The notes under the pieces were generated by a model. That model did not search any database. It saw nothing but the letters and a program-made list of their open reading frames with translations, and was not told the DNA's origin. From NCBI GenBank assembly GCA_028023455.1, contig JAQFVV010006270.1, positions 4,116,834 through 4,180,833 on the forward strand: DNA of 64,000 nucleotides. The letters are read 5' to 3'. Each line of letters starts with the position of its first letter. Within the stretch, counting starts at the first letter, position 1. A program made the translations under genes and the position numbers. This document shows, piece by piece, positions 11,247 through 22,372 of the stretch. Source of the DNA: Epiperipatus broadwayi. Its lineage: Eukaryota; Onychophora; Udeonychophora; Euonychophora; Peripatidae.

Positions 11247-11840
11247 ATTACAAAGAAATAAAGTCATATGTCACATGACCTAACTTAACAAGCTTGATTA
11301 CAAATGTTATATAGAGCTCGCAAAAAGAGCTCTTAATAAGCTTTGCAGAATATCCCCAATCCCAGACCAGTTTCTGCTATTGGCTTCCTCAGTGAGGTGC
11401 TAGGATATTCTGCAAAGCTTGTTAAGAGCTTATTTGTGAGCTCTATATATAACATTTGTAATATAAGCTTGTTAAATTAGGTCATGTGATATATGACTTT
11501 ATTTCTTTGTAATTTTATTTTTTGCTATTAAGGCTTTGGTGATTTTATATTGCTAAAGTTATTAATATATGGTGTATCTGAACTTGGTCCAGTCCCATAT
11601 AGCTGTTTAAGTTAGATAGCTGGATTGGAGGATGTATGGATGTCTGAAAATTTCAGATTTTCTACTTAATAGTTATTCATTTAGATAAAGTGCTGGACTT
11701 GTTCTGGTATTTTTAATCTAATGCTTGAATATCCTAGCACCTCACTGAGGAAGCCAGTAGCAGAAACCAGTCTAGAGTTGGGGATATTCTGCAATGCTTG
11801 TTAAGAGCTTATTTGCAAGCTCTATATATAACAAATATAA
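11247..11840. repeat. Family C foldback element and adjoining copy
   Basis: Bases 11247-11350 are reverse complementary to about 11402-11515 ('agcttgttaa', 'gagctctatatata', 'catttgtaat', 'gtcatgtgatatatgacttta'). A second copy continues from 11516 to 11840 and matches the element at 46.98-47.40 kb ('tgtctgaaaatttcaga', 'cctagcacctcactgagga'). Hammerhead-like segments lie at 11360-11397 (minus) and 11741-11780 (plus), both CTGAGGA-stem-GAAAC. Confidence 0.7.
11360..11397 (-). ncRNA. Hammerhead-like motif, family C (imperfect)
   Basis: Minus strand: stem I CCTCA with return strand TGGGA (one wobble, one mismatch), core CTGAGGA, stem II GC/GC flanked by an A-A opposition, GAAA, CTG-GTC with cleavage-site C. 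Core bases are present but stem II is short, so activity is doubtful. Confidence 0.45.
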
Positions 11841-12209
11841 ATTAATATAAATTATACATGTGTATTCCTGACTGCAAAACAGAGTGGATAAATGACATTT
11901 ATATAAGATATTACAGCAAAATAAAGGAAATGGTGAATTTGGTAATATTTCTGATTATATAGATCACTTTTGAATTGGCAAGCTGTAAATATAGCAACCC
12001 AAAGTTATTTTTGTTTTTGCTTTTTCTTAGTTAGTGAAAAATTTCACAATCAAAACATTATTAAATCTCAATGCTTAGTTTATGAAGATGTTGTAAAGTG
12101 TCCCAAACATCCTTATCATAAAAATTGAAATCAAAATTGGAGCATATCTATCTATTTACTTAATACCAGTTTACTATTTAAATATTTACCTGAAGAGATA
12201 TGATGATGG
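11841..12209. other. AT-rich stretch, nothing recognised
   Basis: No supported feature. Confidence 0.4.
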
Positions 12210-12775
12210 TATATTATATGTGATAATATGTTGGACTTTTTTCATCATCTATCAGTAAGTGTTGAGGGTATAGAAAATTTAAACTTTTCAAATACAAACA
12301 ATTTGTTAGTAATAACACACAAATACCCAACACAAGTTTAGTAATTATACAACATTTCGAATAGTATTATTCTCCATTCTTCTTCAGGTGTTGCTGGCCT
12401 GTCAGTAACAGTATTTACATAGGAATCAAACTCGCACCTTTAGATTCTTGAATATCGAATTTAATGCAAACGCTCTAACCAACTGAGCTATCCTGTTAAA
12501 GTTGGTTAGAGCATTTGTTTTAAATTCAATATTTGAGAATCTAAAGATGTGAGTTTGACTCCTATGCAAATACTGTCACTAGCAGGCCAGCAACACCTGA
12601 AGAAGAATAATACCACTCGAAACATTGTGTAATTACTGTGTTGTGTATTTGTGTGTTATTACTAACAAGTTGTTTGTATTTGAAAAGTTTAAATAAAGTT
12701 TAAAAATGTCTATATATTCAACATTTACTGATAGATGATAGAAATAGTCCAACATATTATCACATCTAGTATTTA
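12210..12775. repeat. Family B inverted head-to-head dimer
   Basis: Two family B copies meet head to head near 12496. The left copy is minus and the right copy plus. Each has a tRNA-like head (A-box-like TAGCTCAGTTGGTTAGAGC and B-box-like GAGTTTGACTCC), then CTGAAGAA, an inverted-repeat stem and CGAAAC, then the tail 'gtttgtatttgaaaagttt'. The outer ends are 'gataatatgttgg' and 'ccaacatattatc'. The tRNA-like part is a SINE-style promoter rather than a tRNA gene. Confidence 0.75.
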
Positions 12776-12789
12776 TATAAATAGTGTGT

Positions 12790-13240
12790 AAAAGGTCTGC
12801 CCATCCCTCGCATATGTATATATAAATGGATTATTCTCCTGTACATGAGGGGTCAGAATGACTAATATGTCAACATGGGTAGGATGACAACCTGGGCACT
12901 ATCAAGGGCTTTGAACGTTCCATCATCAGATTTTCAATGAAATGGAAGGCTAAAGAGTTGTGAGTTGGAATAGTTTGAAGCCTGTGCATTAAAGTATAAA
13001 TATTGGCTATCTTAATATAAAGCTGAGTACTGATTATATATGTGTGTGAGGATAGTAATCTAGACCAACTGATGATTGCTGGTTTAGCATGATTATTTAT
13101 CTTTTCAATATGTGTGTGATCAGGTGGGTCAGCAATATGAGGTGGCACGGAGAGTGGTGGGTCGTGTGAAAGTCTGAGTTCGAACCCCGCATATATTACA
13201 TATATAAATGCAGGTTTAAGCCTGTACAATGTATTTATTT
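12790..13240 (+). repeat. Family D repeat, nearly full unit
   Basis: Contains the complete order of family D marks: 'catgaggggtcag', 'gaacgttccatcatcag', 'gaagcctgtgcattaaagt', 'ggctatcttaatat', CTGATGATTGCTGGTTTAGCAT, and a clear tRNA-like head with B-box-like gagttcgaaccccgc at 13176-13190. The hammerhead is truncated just after GCATGA, so GAAA and the return strand are lost. Confidence 0.75.
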
Positions 13241-14235
13241 AATGTCTCAGTAAAGTAATAAGGCTTTCTTTCATTTCCGCCTATAGAAATTGTAAACAAT
13301 CATGAATAACTTTCAGTAGACATCTAACTAATTTCAAACAATGTTACAAACATTTTTGATGAATTGGAGTCGAATGCCTCGGTCAAATTAATAAAAGCAG
13401 CATAATTCTATAGATATAAACATTTATAATAAAACAGGAATATATATATAACTTGCTAAAATACTCTATTGGAAGAATTTTTTCTAAGTTTTGAAAAGAC
13501 TATTATTGGAGAGAGTAATCACACGTAAAATATTTTCTTTCCAATAGCTTAATTTTTAATATAAATAATTTTAACACCTGATAATAATTAATACCTTTTC
13601 AGTTATATAGATATCGTAATTTAAACAGAGCAATTCAGTGTTGTTACAAATTACGCATCAACATTGAATACTGACACGCAAATGTAGATACACACACACG
13701 CACTGGGTCAAAATACAGCATATAATTAAAAATTAATATATAATAAATTAGATCATTTCTATTGATTCTTTTGAAGAAATAAATAATAGATGGTTTAGAG
13801 AAATCAATCATTTTTATAAACCGGATTTTTTTTAATTAAAAAAAGAAAAACTGATGAAATAAAAAAAAAAGTAGAAATCTTATATAAGTGACAAGTATTT
13901 AATTAGTTTCTGATCTTTGTTTTTATTCACTCTTTTAAAGCTCAGTTAATAACTCCTGAGAGTAAGAGTTATTTTTACATCTGATTCTTTAATTAACATG
14001 TACAAATGATTTTTTATTGATTTCTTTTTATATATATATAAAAGAAATGTTGCTTCATATATAGGTTATTATTAAGTCAATATCTATTTGTTTTTATTTT
14101 AAAGGTTTTCTAGATTTTATCCCTGTGATTTTCCTAAAAATGTTTGTGTGGATTATATTGATGGATATTACTGTATTAAAAAGTTACAATCAAGAAAAAA
14201 ATTAAAATATTTATTACTTACATCATTTAAATGTA
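13241..14235. other. AT-rich stretch, nothing recognised
   Basis: No supported feature; low-complexity A/T runs. Confidence 0.4.
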
Positions 14236-14607
14236 ACAACAATAATTTGGACTATTCCCATTATCTATCATTAAATGGTGAATGTCTAGAAAATTTTAAA
14301 CTTCATTTAAACTTTTCCAAATACAAACAACTGTTAGTAATGACACATAAAGACAACACAAGTTCGTAGATTACACAACGTTTTAAGTGGTATTCTTCGC
14401 TAGGTGCTGGCCTGACCAATGACAATGTCAGCATAGGAATCAAACTTACACCTTTAGATAATCAAAATAAGAATCATAGATCACATGATTCTATACTCTT
14501 AAGCTTGTAAGTTATAAACAATGAGGACTGCCAATTCCTCAACAAGCTTTGTGATAAATGCTTGCTAGAGAAAGCATTTAAAATATCTCTATCAAGACCC
14601 CCCCCCA

Positions 14608-14650
14608 ACCTCTGACCATGGTTTTGTGCTCTGGCACTCCTCAGAGAGGT
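14608..14650 (-). ncRNA. Hammerhead motif, family C, one core lesion
   Basis: Minus strand: stem I ACCTCT/AGAGGT (six pairs), core CTGAGGA, stem II GTGC/GCAC with loop CAGA (four pairs), then AAAA where GAAA is expected, stem III CC/GG with loop AT, cleavage-site TC. The innermost stem I pair is U-A here against A-U in the sister copy, a compensatory swap. The G-to-A change in the core should abolish activity. Confidence 0.6.
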
Positions 14651-15133
14651 GCTAGGCTCTGAACCTACCCTAGCACAAAACCATAGTCAGAGGTCCTGAC
14701 AGAAATATTTTAAATGCTTTCTCTAGCAAACATTTATCACAAAACTTGTTGAGGAATTGGCAATCCTTATTGTTTACACCTTTAGATTCTTAAATATCAA
14801 ATTTTAAGGTGAAGCTCTACAATTGAGACTTTGAAAGAGAAGCTCAGTTGGTTAGAGATTTTTCTTAAAATTTGATATTCAAGAATCTAAAGGGGTAAGT
14901 TTAACTCCTGTGCTAGCATCATCATTGGTCAGGACAACAACAGTGAAGGAGGAGAGAATATCAGTCGAAATAGTGTAATTTACTAATCTGTGTTGTCTTT
15001 GTGCAATATTACTAATAGTTGTTTGTATTTGGACAAGTTTAAATAAAAAAACAATGAGCTGTGCTAAATGCTCTAACAAACTTTATTGATAAATGTCAGC
15101 AAGAGAAAACCTTTTAAAATCTCTATCACTCTA

Positions 15134-15177
15134 ACCTCAGACCAAAGGTTTCATGCTTTGTCACTCCTCAGTGAGGT
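15134..15177 (-). ncRNA. Hammerhead ribozyme motif, family C (near-perfect)
   Basis: Minus strand, in order: stem I ACCTCA (15172-15177) pairing with TGAGGT (15134-15139), six pairs; core CTGAGGA (15165-15171; the variable seventh position is G); stem II GTGA..GCAT, three pairs and a loop; GAAA (15149-15152); stem III ACC/GGT closed by TTT; cleavage-site C at 15140. Every conserved hammerhead position is met. This is the clearest ribozyme candidate in the window. Known natural hammerheads of this short-stem-III type sit in PLEs and retrozymes. Confidence 0.8.
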
Positions 15178-15392
15178 GCTTCTAGATGGAGATTTTAAAT
15201 TGCTTTCTCTTGCTGGCATTTATCAATAAAGTTTGTTAGAGCAATTAGCACAGGTCATTGTTCTTTATTTACAAGCTTAAAAAGATTAGATCATGTGATA
15301 TATGACTTTAAGTTTAAATAAAGTTTAATATTTTCTAGACATTCAACATTTAATGGCATATGATGAAAATAGTCCAACATATTATCATGTAA

Positions 15393-16838
15393 CAATAATA
15401 AATCCATTAACAGCTAAAAATCTATATTGTGTGAACAATAACTATTTTTTCAAAAAAAAACATAGCAAGAAGATTGGCCTTGGTTTACATTTTGTGCAGC
15501 TCACTATAATTATTTATTAATCAGTTTTGATCATGGTGTGGAATGAATTGGATCGTGGAATCACCAGAAATCTGAGGATCGTAATTTGGTAAGTATTGCT
15601 CTATAGCATTCGAAATATGAAGAAATTATTAAAAATTGTTTGTTGAAGATCATCAAAATGTGTATATCTTGTTTTAGCATATAGTGACACAGTTATCATG
15701 AAATAAAGCAAAGTAAAGTGTATCCGTCTCTGAATCTTAAAATGTTTTTGTCTTATATATATTTTAGAGTATTATATTTTATATGTTAAAAATATATAAA
15801 AACATCTTTTTTGAAATTTTGTGTGAGTGGATGGGGGGGGGGGGGAAGGGAGTTTAGATACAGCTTTGTATCTGTGTTTCTTCTTTTAACCGTTATCACA
15901 TAAAAGTCCATGAAAATGAAATTAGGACTTTTTTTAATGTCTCCAAGCTATCAGGTTTATTGATATCTAAAAAGTTATTTCCAGCATTGCTCTGGTGCAA
16001 AAAAAAAAGAAAAGAAATCTTGTGAGTTTTATAACTTCCGGATAAATAATATTTTGCAATATTATTTTATAACCACTGAATACTGCGATTTTAAATTGAA
16101 TTTTGTACATGATTAAATAAGATCACAAATGTATAAATATTACTAATTAAAATTTAGCTAGCGATCCAAAATATGTATTTGTAGATTACTAGAGATCCCC
16201 AAAACTTACACTGAATCTTGGTGACCATATTTTTTTTACTCATTTATTAACGAGAAACCATTTAAAAGTACTTATAAAAACTCAGTTTAGCCTGAATATA
16301 ACTACTATCTAAAATTCTAGTGCAATACTTGTTTCAAATTAAATAGCCAAATAATAAAAGTTGTTTTTTGCAGATGTATTAAATAAATTTGTAGACTTAA
16401 AACTTGTTACCGGAAATACGATCTAATATTCAAACCACAATCAATTTTTTTTTTATCAATATGATGTAATGGAATTAAATTGATCTATTAATCCTTCCTC
16501 ACTGCAACTTCCTAAATAACCGGATGTGACGCATAACCTGCAATATTACCTTTGTAAAATTATTCCTGATTATTAGTCCATTCTTATCTCTTAAGAACCA
16601 TACTTATTTATTAAAAAAACAAACTTCCCAAATTTTAAAGTCTACCATCTGTATATCAGATAAAAAAATTAGAATGATCCTGACATTTCCCCCCTCTCAA
16701 AATTTACTATTTGCATTAATTATACCAATAATCAATGGTGAAGAAAAGGCCAAATTAACTCAACGTTCATTCTTTTTTGAACCTGATATAAATTTTATAT
16801 ATAAGGACTAGTCATCTTATAGCAGTCATTAAAAGTTC
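15393..16838. other. AT-rich stretch, nothing recognised
   Basis: Contains a G homopolymer near 15833-15845 and A/T runs, but no supported gene or repeat. Confidence 0.4.
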
Positions 16839-16839
16839 T

Positions 16840-16911
16840 GCATTGACCGGGAAGCGAACCCAGGCCGGTTGCTTGGAAGGCAGCTACACTAACTGCTAGG
16901 CCACCAACGCT
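16840..16911 (-). repeat. tRNA-derived SINE, family F
   Basis: Fullest copy of the family: minus-strand A-box-like TGGCCTAGCAGTTAGTG and B-box-like GGGTTCGCTTCCCGG, with ends AGCGTTGG and TCAATGC that can pair. It directly precedes a family A foldback. Confidence 0.7.
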
Positions 16912-16957
16912 TGACAACATTATAATATTTGTACATATAAACTCATTCTTAAAAAAA

Positions 16958-17335
16958 GGCAAAACTCTCCATACAGCAGTGCCACCCTGTGCCAAACAGA
17001 GTAATCAATGAATGCCAGAAGGCTTGTGCATAAAATCCCCATCTAGTGCCTACTCATCCAATATCCCAGACTAGTTTCTGGCTTGTGGCCATCATCAGTG
17101 AGGAGCCTCGGATCTGAGAGCACTGCATCTAGATCTTAGGATCTAATGCAACCCTAGTCTGGGGATATTGGATGAGTAGGCACTAGATAGGGATTTTATG
17201 CACAAGCCTTCTGGCATCCATTGATTACTCTGTTTGGCACAGGGTGGCACTGCTGTATGGAGAGTTTTGCCTTTGTTTATAACAATTGTGTGATGTTATA
17301 GAGAGGGTGATCATGTGATGTTTAGTGGTTTAAAC
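16958..17335. repeat. Family A foldback, 117-bp arms
   Basis: Left arm 16958-17074 and right arm 17154-17271 are near-perfect reverse complements, differing by one indel and a few substitutions. The spacer is about 80 bp. The left arm runs into a well-formed hammerhead motif on the minus strand; the right arm stops at its CTAGTCTGGGG edge. The 3' flank 'gtgatcatgtgatgtttagtgg' is shared with other family A copies. Confidence 0.85.
17064..17103 (-). ncRNA. Hammerhead motif, family A (best copy)
   Basis: Minus strand: stem I CCTCA with return strand TGGGA (four pairs including one G-U), core CTGATGA, stem II TGGC/GCCA with loop CACAA (four perfect pairs), GAAA, CTAG hairpin as a minimal stem III, cleavage-site TC. 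In most other copies the first stem II base is A, opposing A; here it is T and pairs. The very small stem III loop is the weak point. Confidence 0.6.
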
Positions 17336-17535
17336 TCATTCTTGGGACTAATTTTGATTTTAACCATACAGTAATTGTATTTGTAACCAATAAACAAAAA
17401 ATAAAGATACTATCACCAAAATCTCTATAAAAAAAAGATTAAATATAAGGCAATTTGATATAAGTTAATTGTATATAGAAAACAGGTTTTTAAATTACTT
17501 TCCTCAAATATAAAATTTGATACCATAATAAAACC

Positions 17536-17775
17536 CATTTAACCTTGAGTATTATTGCAATTTGAGAATTATTATGGCAATTTGTAATGTTATAATCGAC
17601 TATTTATTGGTCTGGATTCAGAATAGGTTATATTTGCCTGTTTAAGGATGTTTATTTAAACTTCTTTGTATTGATAAGTTCAATCTCTGTGGTCAAGTTG
17701 CAATCTTTAATATTTATATAAGTATATTAGACCATTAATAAAGATGGATTCCACCTTTATTATTTAAAGGATGTT
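17536..17775 (+). repeat. Dispersed repeat H, plus copy
   Basis: Matches the reverse complement of 34520-34795: 'aaccttgagtatta', 'caatttgtaatgttataatcgactatttatt', 'cctgtttaaggatgtttatttaaacttctttgtatt', 'ggtcaagttgcaa' and 'gattccacctttatt' have counterparts in the same order. Non-coding; class unknown. Confidence 0.6.
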
Positions 17776-18234
17776 ACCTTTTGGAAATTGTTGATTGATA
17801 TTCATATTGGAATTGTTTAAGTGTTGACTGGTTTTTAATCGTAATAAAACTATATTACTCCACAAGTATTGATTTTATATGCAAGGTAAAATAAGTTTAT
17901 AGATTATGCAATGATTCATATTGATTTGAGTTGATCTTTGCCTTATTTACCTGGAACTATTTTTTATATACTCAACTACTACTACATTTAATGTAGTAAA
18001 TTATCTAATCAAAAAAACTGCATGCATCTATCTATCAACTTAGTGTTGACTAAACTTTGTAAAAACTAAATAAAGGTATGCTGGAAGATTCCATTAGCCT
18101 ATTGTTATTTGCAATATATATTGAAGTTATAAAAAAATTGGAATCGGTAAATCAAAGTACAAACTATATTTTTTGTCAATGACCTTTTTAATGAAATTTT
18201 TAATATTTTTCAGCGATTCATTTTCAACGATTAT
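17776..18234. other. AT-rich stretch, nothing recognised
   Basis: No supported feature. Confidence 0.4.
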
Positions 18235-18852
18235 TTATTCACTTCAAAATGAAGATCTCTCTAACTTCAATCCATCTCCTCTGATTTCTAGCATCTCTCT
18301 TTAATCTACCTCAGCACATTTCATTATTTCATCCATCTATCTCTCATGTGGTCTCTTTCTAGGTCTTTTACAATATCTTGGAGTCCCATTTAAGATTTAA
18401 ACTGTCCATTTGTTATCATCTCTTCTAATAATATGTTTATCCCAACTCAACTTCAGTATTTTAATTCTTTCAATGATATCAGTAACACCTGTTTGTTCTC
18501 TCATCCATGTATTTCGTTTTTGATCTCTTCTTGTTACTCCTAACACACATCTCTCCATACTTCATTGAGAGGTGTAAAGTCTCTGTATTGCTTTTCTGTT
18601 AAGTGTCCAAGTCTCATATTCATAAATAAGAACTGGTAGCACATATTTATTAAAAAGCCATTGTTTTCAAACACATGGACATAATTCCTTTTAATATTAA
18701 GCTATTCCTACCTAAAGAATTCCAACCAAGATTAAGCTTATGATTAATTTCATCCATTATGTTTCTATCTATAGTAATAATCTGACCAAGGTATTTATAG
18801 TTGTTAACTTTTTCTAACTCATCATAATCAATCTTTATTTTCATCTTTTGAA
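18235..18852 (-). pseudogene. RTE-type LINE, post-RT region
   Basis: The minus-strand frame begins MKIKIDYDELEKVNNYKYLG, where NYKYLG is the conserved YLG block after the reverse transcriptase palm. It continues through MDEINHKLNLGWNSLG and, after a frameshift, to a tail with DDNKWTV and RPRKR near 18.36 kb. This is the same family as at 1.6, 37.9, 41-42.8, 52 and 57 kb. The catalytic part is absent; a family D foldback abuts the upstream edge. Confidence 0.7.
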
Positions 18853-18854
18853 AA

Positions 18855-19475
18855 TATAGGGGATTTGAACACAGACTTTCAAGCACCCTTCAACTATCCA
18901 CACTATCTCATACCACTGATACACATGACCACACACATGTAGAAAAGATAAATAATCACCAATATACATATTTTGTGCTGAACCATCACTCATAAGTTGG
19001 TCCATATTATCATCTCCCACGCATATGTATATAATCAGTGCTCAGTTTATATTAAGATAGCAAATCTTCATATTTTAATAGACATGCTTCAATCCACTCC
19101 AACCTCCAACTTTACAGCCAACCATACCATTGAAAATATGATGATAAAAAGCCCAAATCTCATGCTGGTGCCAATATTATTGTTATGCCCATGTTGACCT
19201 CAAGTCACTGGTATGGATCGCTAAAGAGTTGGATGTTGGAATAGATTGAAGCCTGTCCATTAAAATATGAAGATTTGCTATCTTAATATAAACTGAGCCT
19301 GTATATGTGTGGGAGATGATAATCTGGGCCAACTGATGAGTGCTGGTTTAGCATGAAGTACATATATTGGTGATTATTTATCTTTTTTAAATGAGTGTGA
19401 TCATGTGTATTAGTGGTATGAGATAGTGTGGATAGGTGAAGGGTGCTTGAAAGTTTGTGTTAAAATCCCCTATAT
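18855..19475. repeat. Family D foldback, arms of about 270 bp
   Basis: The segment 18855-19130 is the reverse complement of about 19205-19475: 'ggatttgaaca' against 'gttaaaatcccc', 'cttcaatccactcc' against 'gattgaagcc', and 'tatattaagatagcaaatcttcat' with its mirror. The plus arm keeps CTGATGAGTGCTGGTTTAGCAT but has GAAG for GAAA (near 19347). The minus arm has CTTATGA, so both ribozyme copies are damaged. Confidence 0.75.
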
Positions 19476-20145
19476 TTTTAATGACCTTAAGTAATCTAGT
19501 TTAACTATACAACATATTAACTGACCAACGCTTAAATACTAAACTTATTAAACATATGTGCATGCAGATGTGTGTAAGTATTAGTTTATTATATACATAA
19601 TTAAAGCTTTAGGATTAAGATTATTTAAATATGCAAACAGATCTCCATTAATCATTAGCTACTGTAATACTAATATCGCATAAAAAATTCTTAGTGAATT
19701 ATTAAGAATTTTATCAGTTAAATTATCTTCACCTGGATAAATGACAAACTATCAAGCATATCATCTCCAAATATATAACTATCATTTCCTTAGTTCTATA
19801 ATATCTCTTTTCCATGTTCATTTACTAATTAAATGATAAAATCTTGTTGAAATCCCTGCTCTTAACCATTCACTGTTTTTTTAGGTAATCTATGATAGAA
19901 AATTCAGATATTGTACTTCTAAATGACAAGCCATATCTACTTTTTATTTATTTATTTATTTTGATAAATTTTTAAATTTAAGCTACAATTAAACATTTTT
20001 AGAGAGGAAGGTATTAAAGATATAGTACTATAAAAAAAAGCTGTTGGTACAATACCTAAATACAGTCAGCATATTATGACAAATCTACTAAATCATCACA
20101 TGGTCACCATTTCCTATGTTTACACAGGTTATTAAAACAGTAATG
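19476..20145. other. AT-rich stretch, nothing recognised
   Basis: No supported feature. Confidence 0.4.
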
Positions 20146-20149
20146 TGAT

Positions 20150-20612
20150 GCACTGTGACTTCTCCTTAAATGGAGTCAGGAATCTCAAAGCTGCGATGCC
20201 CAGAGAAACCTGTTAGCCACTTTACCTTCCCTTTTCATTCTCCACCCTAAGTTTTCCCATAATCTGCTCCATCCCATTTCCACAACATAATCTTTGTCAA
20301 CGCCATGACCTTCATATCTAAAATACCCCTTATCTTTTCTCAAACCTAGCATAAAAACCAATAACTCACTTTCTGTATAATCACTTTGTTCATATTTAAT
20401 TTTCCATAACTTTGTTATTTGTACCCTTTCTGCTTCCAAGCATTTATATTGAAGTAACAGATGCCTAATATTTTCTATGCCTTCCTTACACAACTTGCAG
20501 ACTAAATCACCATATTTTTCCATTTATGTGTATATTCCCTTGTTGCTAAAGATCCCGTTCGAGCCTCAAACAATAAACTACTTTCCTTACTATTATCATA
20601 AATTAACTCTCA
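20150..20612 (-). pseudogene. LINE family K, C-terminal end with zinc knuckle
   Basis: The minus-strand frame of 112 codons contains CKLCKEGIENIRHLLLQYKC, a C-x2-C-x8-H-x5-C knuckle of the type found at the C-terminus of several LINE clades. It ends GKVANRFLWASQL. The upstream part to 20612 is in another frame. Closely similar sequences occur at 44.9-46.1 kb (minus) and 48.7-49.6 kb (plus). 5' truncated, no RT domain. Confidence 0.6.
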
Positions 20613-20700
20613 CCCAATAGCAAACTCTTCATACAGTAGTGCCATCCAGTGCAAGTCTTAGTAATCAGTGAATATACCAACCCTGCATATAGGGTGGTGG
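20612..20700. repeat. Family A fragment
   Basis: Contains 'gcaaactcttcatacagtag' followed by 'agtaatcagtgaat', the left edge of family A only. Confidence 0.55.
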
Positions 20701-20954
20701 TGACTAAATAAGTAAAAGATGGCTGCTGGAGGATTGCAAATATTCATTAGGAACTTAAGGATTGTTTTATAGTCTTTCAAAATGTTATAAATTCAAAAAT
20801 ACAAAAATTCAAGAGGAAAACGCAAGTGTTTATAATAATACAATTTTTTTTTTCCAAATAAATGAACCCCCCCCCCTTATAACAACTCATAAAACACCAT
20901 TGTTATAAGACTGACATGCTTGCTTATATGTTGGACTACAATATTCCAACCTAT

Positions 20955-21375
20955 TGTAGATGTAATTAGAGGGATTTGAACTCATGATTTTTTCATCTAT
21001 TCACCCTCCACACCATGTCACACATCTGACATATGACCACACACATGTGAAAAAGATACATCATTCCCAATGTTCATATTTCATACAGAATCAGTACTCA
21101 TCAGTTGGGCCAGATCATAATCTCCTACACATATGTACAATCAATGCTTGGTTTATATTAAGATAGTTATTCCTCAAACTTTAAACTTTAATGGACAGGC
21201 TTCAATCTTTTGATCCTTCTAATTAATTATTCAACTATCTATTTCAATACTGACAGTGGAATGTTCAAAACTCTTATTGGATTTGATATGTGTGGTCAGT
21301 TGTATTAGTTGCTTGAGATGGAATGGAGGCTGAATAAACTAAAAAATTCTGAGTTCAAACCCCTCTACTTATATA
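20955..21375 (-). repeat. Family D copy (minus) with plus-strand head
   Basis: From 20960 the reverse complement of the family D head and body is readable to about 21235. A separate plus-strand head follows at 21290-21370 ending in 'gagttcaaacccctc'. The body contains a hammerhead motif on the minus strand. Confidence 0.65.
21066..21109 (-). ncRNA. Hammerhead motif, family D, diverged copy
   Basis: Minus strand: stem I CCCAA/TTGGG (five pairs), core CTGATGA, stem II GTAC..GTAT (four pairs), GAAA, then ...CA before the return strand. Both strands of stem I and stem II differ from the 26.97-kb copy in a pair-preserving way (A-U to C-G; G-C to A-U). The base expected to be U before the cleavage residue is C, so this copy is probably inactive now. 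Confidence 0.55.
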
Positions 21376-21665
21376 TATACAAGAAACATTCAGTATAATC
21401 AAATTACATACTGCCTTAGAAATACATCTTATTGTAGAAGATTTATCAGGGATATGACTCAACTCTATTGGAAGAATCAATTGCAAGAATTCAATTAATT
21501 CATCCACCATTTATTTTCTACAAATGCGAATGACACAGATCCCTCTCTTAATGCAATATTAAAATTTTCAAAACTTTATTTAAACATATTCAAACTTATA
21601 AACTAATTTTATTGTGGAATGCCAGATTTTATTGATGGAAACTTAGAATTCAGAAGAATGCAAGT

Positions 21666-21905
21666 TAAACAAGGCAAAACTCTCTCCATACAGTAGTGCC
21701 ACCTTGTGCCAACCAGAGTAATCAATGGATGCCAGAAGGCTTTTTGCATAAAATCCCTATCTAGTGCCTACTCATCCAATATCCCCAGACTAGTTTGTGG
21801 TTGGCACAGGGTGGCACTACTGTATGGAGAGAGTTTTGCCTTGTTTAATAACAATTATGTGCTAGTATAAGAGATGGTGATCATGTGATGCTTAGTGGTT
21901 TAAGA
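21666..21905. repeat. Family A foldback lacking the ribozyme segment
   Basis: Begins 'aaggcaaaactctctccatac' and closes with its mirror 'gtatggagagagttttgcctt'. The extra TC pair in both ends shows that the two arms share a history. The centre jumps from 'ccagactagtttgtgg' straight to 'ttggcacagggtgg', so the hammerhead-like block is deleted. Confidence 0.75.
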
Positions 21906-22372
21906 ACGCAAGTTGTGAGGACTTGGTTTCTACAGAAAATTGATTCCAAACATAAACTTTTGCAGTGTTTTTTAAATACTATCAGAATTATACACTCTAT
22001 GTCTATTTTCATAATTATACTCATATCTATAAAATTACATTGACTAATAAATTATATAAAAAAACTGATCTCTGAATGGGTGTGATTACTTTATTAAGAA
22101 TAATGTTATATTCTGTTATTGTAGAAAAATGATTCATTTCTTTACATATAAACTTTATATTATTCTTCTAAATGTCAGTTGAAAAATAATAAAAAGAAAT
22201 TTTAACCTTAGATTCTACATGACGTTTGTAATAAACTATCCTTAAATAATTGGCACTATTCTATTAGCTAAATCTCCCGTAGTTTCAAACAGTGAATCGC
22301 ATCATTGAAGCTGGTCTTCAGAAACACTTTCACGTAATTGATCAATATAATTTTTCTGTTAATACAACTTAT
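21906..22372. other. AT-rich stretch, nothing recognised
   Basis: No supported feature. Confidence 0.4.

Larger units (their letters stand above)
14238..15392. repeat. Family B inverted dimer with two nested family C foldbacks
   Basis: A minus copy of family B (from 14238) and a plus copy (to about 15392) meet near 14835. Each is interrupted: by a family C foldback at about 14490-14775 and by another at about 15045-15300. After each interruption the family B sequence resumes ('cacctttagattctt' near 14780; 'agtttaaataaagttt' near 15310). The order of insertion is therefore readable: B dimer first, C elements later. Confidence 0.7.
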
